A DNA stretch of 12,868 bases from Oscillospiraceae bacterium (lineage in GTDB: Bacteria > Bacillota > Clostridia > Oscillospirales > Oscillospiraceae). The notes under the pieces are model-generated. The model worked only from the letters and a program-made list of their open reading frames with translations, did no database searches and had not been told where the DNA came from. Of this stretch, positions 6,911-12,868 are shown one piece after another (within the stretch, counting starts at the first letter, position 1; each line of letters begins with the position of its first letter). The stretch lies in assembly GCA_902802215.1 (NCBI GenBank), contig CADCLH010000070.1:1-12868 (forward strand), written 5' to 3'. Position numbers and translations under genes: made by a program.

Positions 6911-6938
6911 ATAAGGCCGCCGGGAACGGCGGCCTTAT
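6911..6938 (-). terminator. Hairpin between pta and tadA
   Basis: ATAAGGCCGCC and GGCGGCCTTAT form a perfect 11 bp stem around six bases. On the minus strand it ends five bases before the tadA GGAGG. The following ATTTGAT is only weakly T-rich. It may be a leaky terminator for pta or a leader structure for tadA. Confidence 0.45.
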
Positions 6939-6943
6939 CAATC

Positions 6944-7044
6944 AAATCCGTTTTTTCCGGGGGCGTGTACCTCGGAAAAAACACTTCTCGCCCCGCAAGT
7001 GTGCGAGCGTCTCCCGCAAGCGAGTGCGCGCGGCGGGGTGCAAA
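6944..7044 (-). repeat. 101-nt structured repeat, copy A
   Basis: On the minus strand this copy matches the plus-strand stretch 10383-10483 at 92 of 101 positions with no gaps. It folds into a CCCCGC/GCGGGG stem enclosing an invariant loop region, then a second stem, GTTTTTTCCG with CGGAAAAAAC. Three base pairs in these stems are swapped in the other copy with pairing kept. It lies 32 nt after the pta stop codon in the sense direction, behind a separate hairpin. It could be a structured RNA at mRNA 3' ends or a dispersed mobile repeat; the pairing pattern is seen directly, the role is unknown. Confidence 0.75.
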
Positions 7045-7046
7045 TT

Positions 7047-7070
7047 CAACAAAGTGCTTGCACTTTGTTG
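7047..7070 (-). terminator. Hairpin directly after pta
   Basis: CAACAAAGTGC and its exact complement form a stem of 10-11 bp with a tiny loop, starting six bases after the pta stop. No T-run follows (AATTTG), so it is perhaps an mRNA end stabiliser or part of the adjoining repeat element. Confidence 0.5.
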
Positions 7071-7076
7071 AGGCCG

Positions 7077-8078
7077 TCAGGCCAGGGCTGCTGTGATGAT
7101 GCTCATCTGGTAGACCTCTTCGGCGTTGCAGCCGCGGGAGAGGTCGTTGATGGGCGCGTTCAGGCCTTGCAGGATGGGGCCGTAGGCATCGAAGCCGCCG
7201 AGACGCTGGGCGATCTTGTAGCCGATGTTGCCGGACTGGATCTCCGGGAAGATGAAGGTGTTGGCGTAGCCGGCGACCGGGCTGCCCGGGAACTTGAGCT
7301 GGCCGACGACCGGGGAGACGGCGGCGTCGAACTGCATCTCGCCGTCGACGCTGATCTCGGGGTGGGTCTCCTTGACGATGGCGGTGGCGGCGCGCACCAG
7401 ATCGGGGCCGGGGCCCTTGCCGGAGCCCTTGGTGGAGTAGGACAGCATGGCGACCTTCGGGTCCATGCCGAAGACCTTGGCGGTGCGGGCGGTCTCGACC
7501 GCGACCTCGGCCAGCTTCTGGGCGCCGGTCAGCACGACCTCGCCGGTGGCCTTGTTGACCGTGTCCTCATAGGAGATGTTGATGGCGCAGTCGCCCATGG
7601 CGAGCATCTCGTCCCCGCGGACCATGATGAAGCAGGAGGAGACGAGGTTCGCGCCCTTCTTGGTCTTGACCAGCTGAAGCGCGGGGCGCACGGTGTCCGC
7701 GGTGGAGTAGGTGGCGCCGCCGAGCAGCGCGTCGGCGTAGCCCTGCTTGACCAGCATGGTGCCGAAGTAGTTGCCCTTGAGCAGCGAGGCGCGGGCCTCC
7801 TCCTCGGTGGCCTTGCCCTTGCGCAGCGCGACGAACTCCTGCACCATCTGCTCCATGCCGGGGTAGGTGGCGGGATCGAGGATCTCGAGCCCTTCGATAT
7901 CAAAGCCGCCCTTCGCGGCCGCGGCCTTGACCTCCTCCACGTTGCCGACGAGGATGGGCGTGAGGAAGCCCTCCTTCTTCAGACGCGCGGCGGACTCCAG
8001 AATGCGGGCGTCGGGGCCTTCGGTGTAGACGATCTTGCGGGGATTGGCTTTCAGAATTTCTACCAGATTTTCAAACAT
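7077..8078 (-). CDS. pta: Phosphate acetyltransferase
   Basis: Pta interconverts acetyl-CoA plus phosphate and acetyl-phosphate plus CoA in the cytoplasm. In fermenting Clostridia it feeds acetate kinase for ATP. The 333 residues match the short single-domain form (no N-terminal P-loop/DRTGG extension). Family landmarks are MLSYSTKGSGKGPGPDLV (from M211) and the C-terminal QGLNAPINDLSRGC box with R315, plus GYANTFIFPEIQSGN before it. The ATG at 8078 has GGAGGG seven bases upstream. It is transcribed from a good promoter that is back-to-back with that of the XRE-lepA operon. Acetate kinase is not next to it, as it often is elsewhere; the downstream neighbour is tadA. No broken motif was seen. 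Confidence 0.95.
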   Translation of the reverse strand: MFENLVEILKANPRKIVYTEGPDARILESAARLKKEGFLTPILVGNVEEVKAAAAKGGFDIEGLEILDPATYPGMEQMVQEFVALRKGKATEEEARASLLKGNYFGTMLVKQGYADALLGGATYSTADTVRPALQLVKTKKGANLVSSCFIMVRGDEMLAMGDCAINISYEDTVNKATGEVVLTGAQKLAEVAVETARTAKVFGMDPKVAMLSYSTKGSGKGPGPDLVRAATAIVKETHPEISVDGEMQFDAAVSPVVGQLKFPGSPVAGYANTFIFPEIQSGNIGYKIAQRLGGFDAYGPILQGLNAPINDLSRGCNAEEVYQMSIITAALA

Positions 8079-8117
8079 GGTTGTTCCCTCCGGTGTGTAT
8101 TTTGGTTTACCGCATCC

Positions 8118-8146
8118 ATTCTACTCCCTGTGCGGCGCTTTTTCAA
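8118..8146 (-). promoter_or_regulatory. Promoter of pta
   Basis: On the minus strand TTGAAA (8141-8146) and TAGAAT (8118-8123) are separated by exactly 17 bp. Transcription would start near 8111, giving a leader of about 33 nt with the ribosome site at 8086-8091. Confidence 0.75.
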
Positions 8147-8166
8147 GAATTTTGCGAACTTTTCTA

Positions 8167-8195
8167 TTTACAAAGCGCCCCGGCCCGGATATAAT
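8167..8195 (+). promoter_or_regulatory. Promoter of the XRE-lepA operon
   Basis: TTTACA (8167-8172), a 17 bp spacer and TATAAT (8190-8195) form a strong sigma-A promoter. Its -35 lies only 20 bp from the -35 of the divergent pta promoter, so a protein binding between them could affect both. Confidence 0.8.
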
Positions 8196-8233
8196 ATACG
8201 AACTGTAATCAAACCGGACAAGAGGGATCAACC

Positions 8234-8556
8234 ATGGAACGCAGCTTTCCCGAAACGCTCTCGGCCCTGCGGCGGGAGCGGAACATCAGCCAGCGCTGTG
8301 CGGCGGTCGAGCTCGGCATCAGCCAGGCGCTGCTGAGCCACTACGAAAACGGCGCGCGCGAGCCGGGTCTCGGCTTCGTCTGCCGCGCCTGTGATTACTA
8401 TGGGGTCAGCGCCGACTACCTGCTCGGCCGGAGCGAGCGGCCCGACGCCGCCGCCAGCGCCGCCGGCACCGCCGCGGCCTTCCTCGAACAGATGCAGACG
8501 CTCATCACCGACGCCCGCGCGGCGCTCGGGGAATACGCGCAGAAGGAGAAGGACGC

Positions 8557-8560
<4 letters not shown>
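8234..8560 (+). CDS. XRE-family transcriptional regulator
   Basis: This 108-residue protein has a Cro/CI-type helix-turn-helix over about residues 6-65. The recognition region is ISQRCAAVELGISQALLSHYENG, and it ends in the usual YGVSADYLLGR. The last 40 residues (Ala-rich, then LEQMQTLITDARAALGEYAQKEK) look helical and may mediate dimerisation. The ATG at 8234 follows GAGGG. The stop overlaps the lepA start by ATGA, so the regulator and lepA are translated from one message. It sits beside two divergent promoters and may regulate itself, pta or both; that is inference. It does not resemble a phage repressor operon, and no phage genes are nearby. Confidence 0.88.
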
Positions 8561-10328
<1,768 letters not shown>

Positions 10329-10335
10329 GCCTCGG

Positions 10336-10376
10336 TCGTTTCATACAAATGCCTTGCGGGCATTTGTATGAAACGA
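10336..10376 (+). terminator. Long hairpin directly after lepA
   Basis: A perfect 18 bp stem pairs 10336-10353 with 10359-10376 around TTGCG. It starts seven bases after the lepA stop. No T-run follows. It occupies the same place relative to copy B as the 7047-7070 hairpin does to copy A, but its sequence is unrelated. Confidence 0.55.
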
Positions 10377-10382
10377 GAGGGG

Positions 10383-10483
10383 TTTGCAGCCTGCTGCGCG
10401 CACTCGCTTGCGGGGGACGCTCGCACACTTGCAGGCTGAGAAGTGTTTTTTGCGAGGTACACGCCCCCGCAAAAAACGGATTT
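10383..10483 (+). repeat. 101-nt structured repeat, copy B
   Basis: This is the second copy of the element at 6944-7044 (minus strand). Its outer stem is GCCTGC/GCAGGC, against CCCCGC/GCGGGG in copy A. Its second stem is GTTTTTTGCG/CGCAAAAAAC, against GTTTTTTCCG/CGGAAAAAAC. It begins 54 nt after the lepA stop, in the sense direction. The core between the stems (GCGCGCACTCGCTTGCGGG and GACGCTCGCACACTTGC) is unchanged apart from one A/G difference. Confidence 0.75.
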
Positions 10484-10489
10484 CATTTG

Positions 10490-10533
10490 TTTTTCGCCTT
10501 CCGAGGCGAAAAATCAGAGGGAGTCCCCTCTGA
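10490..10533 (+). terminator. Tandem hairpins after repeat copy B
   Basis: TTTTTCGCCT/AGGCGAAAAA (10490-10499 with 10504-10513, loop TCCG) is followed at once by TCAGAGGG/CCCTCTGA (10514-10521 with 10526-10533, loop AGTC). The first resembles a terminator read on the minus strand; neither has a good T-tail on the plus strand. Confidence 0.4.
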
Positions 10534-10586
10534 ACTCCCCGGCGCGCGTTTTATGAAACGGCCGTGGGGTCCTGTTCATCTTTTTC

Positions 10587-10615
10587 TTGTCATCCGCGCA
10601 TATTTATAGTATAAT
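10587..10615 (+). promoter_or_regulatory. Promoter of the Asp23-fakA operon
   Basis: TTGTCA (10587-10592), 17 bp and TATAAT (10610-10615) make a near-perfect sigma-A promoter. Transcription would start near 10622, giving a structured leader of about 60 nt. Confidence 0.85.
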
Positions 10616-10681
10616 AAACAGCCGGTTTGCCGTAGGGCAAACGGTTTCAACCCGTTTTTTCCGGAAAGGGGGCGCCATTTC

Positions 10682-11032
10682 GTGGTAAACATCAACACCG
10701 ATATGGGGCGCATCAGCATCACCAGCGAGGTCCTGACCTATCTGGCCGGCGTCGCGGCCACGGGCTGCTTCGGCGTCAAGGGCATGATCGGGCGCAGCAA
10801 GGACGGCGGCGCGTTGCAGCTTCTGCGCAGGGAGTCGATGCCCAAGGGCGTGACCGTCCACAACAACGACGACGGCTCGATCTCCCTCGAGCTGCACATC
10901 GGCGTGGATCACGGTGTGAACATGGGCGCCGTCTCCAAGAGCATCATCAACGAGGTCAGCTACAAGCTGTCCCAGTCCGCGGGCGTGCCCGTCCGCCGGG
11001 TCGATGTGTATATAGACACGATCATCGGGTAA
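10682..11032 (+). CDS. Asp23/Gls24 family protein (YloU-like)
   Basis: This 116-residue protein covers the whole DUF322/Asp23 domain, with the alternating strands typical of the family (ITSEVLTYLAGVAATGCFGVKGM near the start, VDVYIDTIIG at the end). Asp23/Gls24 proteins are linked to envelope stress and alkaline shock. The short YloU type is regularly found just before the fakA homologue yloV, as here. The start is GTG at 10682, nine bases after AGGGGG; no better ATG lies upstream in frame. There is no membrane segment, so it should be cytoplasmic, possibly held at the membrane by a partner. It is cotranscribed with fakA, which begins 15 bp downstream. Its biochemical role is not established for this clade. 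Confidence 0.9.
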   Translation: MVNINTDMGRISITSEVLTYLAGVAATGCFGVKGMIGRSKDGGALQLLRRESMPKGVTVHNNDDGSISLELHIGVDHGVNMGAVSKSIINEVSYKLSQSAGVPVRRVDVYIDTIIG

Positions 11033-11047
11033 GCGAGGTAATTTCAC

Positions 11048-12727
11048 TTGAGAGATATGATCAACGCCGCAGCCTTCAAGGACTGTATGCTGTGCGCCTA
11101 CGCCGCGCTGCAGGCCAACGTGCAGACGATCAACGATCTGAACGTCTTCCCCGTCCCCGACGGCGACACCGGCACGAACATGGGCCTGACCATGGAGCGC
11201 GCCGCGCAGGAGCTGCGGAAAAAGGAGTTTGATACGGTCGCCTCCGCGGCCGACTGCGTGGCCTCCGCCCTGCTGCGGGCCGCGCGCGGCAACTCGGGCG
11301 TGATATTGAGCCTGCTGTTTCGCGGGATCTCCAAAAAGCTCAAGGGCCTGCACGAGGCCGACGCGAAGACCTTCGCCGCCGCCATGCAGGAGGGCGTCGA
11401 GGCCGCCTACAAGGCCGTCATGAAGCCCGCCGAGGGCACGATCCTCACGGTCTCCCGCCTGGCCTCCGCCGCCGCGGCCGAGACCGCCGCGAAGGACGCG
11501 GGGCTGGAGAAGACCTTCGAGGCCGCGATCCGCGCGGGCGACGAGGCTCTGGCCGACACCGTCAATCTCAACCCCGTGCTCAAAAAGGCCGGCGTCGTGG
11601 ACGCGGGCGGCATGGGCTACATGGTCATCCTCAAGGCCATGTTCGACTCCCTGCGCGGGACCTTCGTTCCGCCGGAGGACCAGATCCGCATCGAGGAGAT
11701 CGCGGAGAACCCCGTCGGCTACGATCCGCGCGAGAACATCACCTTCGCCTTCGACACGGTCTACATCGTGCGCAAAAACGCGCCGGACGTCGATCTCGAA
11801 CCGCTGCGCGCTTATCTCGGCGGCGTGGGCGACAGCCTGGTCATCAACGAGGACGACGAGATCTTCAAGGTCCACGTCCACACCGACACCCCGGGCCAGG
11901 TCCTGACCGAGAGCCAGAAGTATGGCACGCTGGAGCTGGCGAAGATCGAGAACATGGTCATTCAGGCCGACCAGCAGGCGAGCGGACAGAAGGCGATCAG
12001 CACCGACGATCTGGACAAAATCGAGGAGGAGCTGGAGGCCTCCGAGCCGGAGAGCGTCCCGCCCGAGAAGCAGTTCGGCGCGGTGGTCGTGGCCGCGGGC
12101 GACGGGATGCAGCAGCTGTTCCGGGAGCTCGGCGCGGACCGCGTCGTCACCGGCGGGCAGACCATGAACCCCTCCACCGACGACATCCTGCGGGAGATCA
12201 ACCGCACCCCGGCCGAGACCGTGTTCGTGCTGCCCAACAACAAGAACATCATCATGGCCGCCGAGGCCGCGGCAGAGCTGTGCAGGGATAAGCGCGTCAT
12301 CGTCATCCCGACCAAAACCGTGCCCCAGGGCATCTCGGCGCTGCTGAACTTCAACATCGACGACAACGAGGAGCCGCTGGTCGAGGCCATGAAGGAGGCC
12401 GCCGCCAACGTGCACACCGCGATGGTGACCTACGCCGCGCGCGACTCCGATTTCGACGGCCATGAGATCCACGCGGGCGAGTATCTCGCGCTGCTCGACG
12501 GCTCGCTGCTCGGCAGCTACAGCAGCGAAAAGACCCTGCTCAGGGAGCTGGGCTGGGCCTTCAACGACTTCGACCCCGAGTTCATCACCGTCTACTACGG
12601 CCAGGACGTCGACGAGCACGACGCCCGCGAGGCGGCGGAGTCCATCGCCGGCTGCTTCCCCGACGCGGAGCTGAGCGTGGTCGACGGCGGCCAGCCGGTC
12701 TACTACTATATGATCAGCGTGGAGTGA
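11048..12727 (+). CDS. fakA: Fatty acid kinase catalytic subunit (DAK2 domain, YloV-like)
   Basis: FakA phosphorylates fatty acids presented by a DegV-type FakB protein, giving acyl-phosphate for phospholipid synthesis. The 559 residues match the family length (about 550). The N-terminal DhaL/DAK2 domain (1 to about 200) has FPVPDGDTGTNM, with Mg/ATP-binding D38 and D40, then ARGNSGVILS and VDAGGMGYM. A middle domain follows (about 245-315), then a linker rich in Glu and Ser and the C-terminal FakA domain (about 340-559, with VVAAGDGMQQLFRELGAD and FVLPNNKNI). The start is probably TTG at 11048, eight bases after CGAGGT; an ATG three codons on (11057) is too far from that site. No fakB lies in the window, which is usual because they are often unlinked. 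It is the last gene before a run of hairpins. Confidence 0.93.
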   Translation: MRDMINAAAFKDCMLCAYAALQANVQTINDLNVFPVPDGDTGTNMGLTMERAAQELRKKEFDTVASAADCVASALLRAARGNSGVILSLLFRGISKKLKGLHEADAKTFAAAMQEGVEAAYKAVMKPAEGTILTVSRLASAAAAETAAKDAGLEKTFEAAIRAGDEALADTVNLNPVLKKAGVVDAGGMGYMVILKAMFDSLRGTFVPPEDQIRIEEIAENPVGYDPRENITFAFDTVYIVRKNAPDVDLEPLRAYLGGVGDSLVINEDDEIFKVHVHTDTPGQVLTESQKYGTLELAKIENMVIQADQQASGQKAISTDDLDKIEEELEASEPESVPPEKQFGAVVVAAGDGMQQLFRELGADRVVTGGQTMNPSTDDILREINRTPAETVFVLPNNKNIIMAAEAAAELCRDKRVIVIPTKTVPQGISALLNFNIDDNEEPLVEAMKEAAANVHTAMVTYAARDSDFDGHEIHAGEYLALLDGSLLGSYSSEKTLLRELGWAFNDFDPEFITVYYGQDVDEHDAREAAESIAGCFPDAELSVVDGGQPVYYYMISVE

Positions 12728-12741
12728 GGCGCGCAAAGCTA

Positions 12742-12770
12742 AAAGGACTTCCCGAAAAGGGAAGTCCTTT
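12742..12770 (+). terminator. Terminator of the Asp23-fakA operon
   Basis: AAAGGACTTCCC and GGGAAGTCCTTT form a perfect 12 bp stem (12742-12753 with 12759-12770) around GAAAA, 14 bases after the fakA stop. The T-run is only the last three stem bases, so it is a plausible but not ideal intrinsic terminator. Confidence 0.7.
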
Positions 12771-12785
12771 CAGACTGTAGACAAA

Positions 12786-12850
12786 CCCTTGCAAACCAAG
12801 TTGGTCTTGTAAGGGGGATCAGTGAAGGGGGACGGAGAGTCCCCCTTCAC
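12786..12850. repeat. Two further hairpins at the right edge
   Basis: CCCTTGCAA-ACCAA pairs with TTGGT-C-TTGTAAGGG (12786-12815; one bulged C, one G-T pair). Then GTGAAGGGGGA (12822-12832) pairs exactly with TCCCCCTTCAC (12840-12850). No gene is visible in the last 140 bases. These look like intergenic repeat modules continuing past the window. Confidence 0.45.
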
Positions 12851-12868
12851 GTACAATCCATGCAAAAA

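Larger units (their letters stand above)
10329..10681. other. Gene-free stretch between lepA and the Asp23 gene
   Basis: I see no convincing gene in these 353 bp. In order it holds an 18 bp hairpin (10336-10376), structured repeat copy B (10383-10483), two hairpins (10490-10513 and 10514-10533), a possible inverted end repeat (10552-10564, matching 10333-10345), a promoter (10587-10615) and a leader with two competing hairpins (10625-10657). Confidence 0.7.

Noticed and set aside
6894..6941. TTG at 6941 as tadA start
   Set aside because: It has no ribosome site and would translate through the hairpin; GTG at 6893 follows GGAGG.
6944..7044. CRISPR repeat or tRNA in the 101-nt element
   Set aside because: There are only two distant copies with no spacer array, and no cloverleaf or anticodon stem could be drawn.
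6999..8336. Plus-strand open frame opposite pta
   Set aside because: It is a shadow of pta that runs through two promoters and into the XRE gene; no family features.
10604..12736. Minus-strand open frame opposite the Asp23-fakA operon
   Set aside because: It is an antisense shadow caused by GC bias; it would span two well-supported genes and their promoter.

Overview
This is a GC-rich bacterial chromosome segment with Firmicutes gene content: a YloU/Asp23-fakA pair, monodomain Pta, and a type I signal peptidase of Gram-positive type. The strong sigma-A-type promoters, GGAGG-like ribosome sites, GC bias and compact intergenic repeats suggest a gut Clostridia/Oscillospiraceae-type organism. 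That placement is inference from gene families and style, not from a marker-gene comparison. No rRNA, tRNA, CRISPR array or transposase gene was seen.

Layout. (1) 1-155, minus: the first 51 residues of a signal peptidase I, running off the left edge. (2) 316-4186, plus: a compact three-gene unit with its own promoter. It encodes a five-helix membrane phosphotransferase/sulfatase-fold protein related to LtaS, a fusion of a YidC/Oxa1-like membrane domain to a TagF-type CDP-glycerol glycerophosphotransferase, and a 98-residue secreted or membrane-anchored protein with a YIDP motif. (3) 4187-4501: a gene-free stretch with a strong hairpin, palindromic repeat units and a bidirectional terminator. 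(4) 4502-6328, minus: a membrane-anchored, flavinylated fumarate-reductase-like enzyme (FMN-bind plus FAD domains), with a 9+9 bp inverted repeat over its probable promoter. (5) 6447-6893, minus: tadA; then 7077-8078, minus: pta. (6) 8234-10328, plus, divergent from pta: a small XRE regulator overlapping lepA. lepA is broken by a frameshifting deletion near 9084. (7) 10329-10681: a gene-free stretch with hairpins, a repeat element and a promoter. (8) 10682-12727, plus: Asp23/Gls24 protein and fakA, followed by hairpins.

Two things stand out. The first is the three-gene unit: it puts an outside-facing LtaS-like domain, an inside-facing CDP-glycerol transferase fused to a YidC-fold membrane domain, and a small conserved-looking membrane protein under one promoter. 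It is a good candidate for an uncharacterised glycerophosphate-polymer or glycan-decoration pathway. The second is a 101-nt element present twice (6944-7044 minus, 10383-10483 plus), each copy just downstream of a housekeeping gene in the sense orientation. The copies differ at nine positions, and six of these form three compensatory base-pair swaps in two stems, which indicates selection on RNA (or cruciform) structure.

The rest is mostly core metabolism and housekeeping: acetyl-CoA/acetyl-phosphate conversion (Pta), wobble inosine formation (TadA), ribosome-associated GTPase (LepA), envelope stress and fatty-acid phosphorylation (Asp23, FakA), plus one probable anaerobic respiratory reductase.
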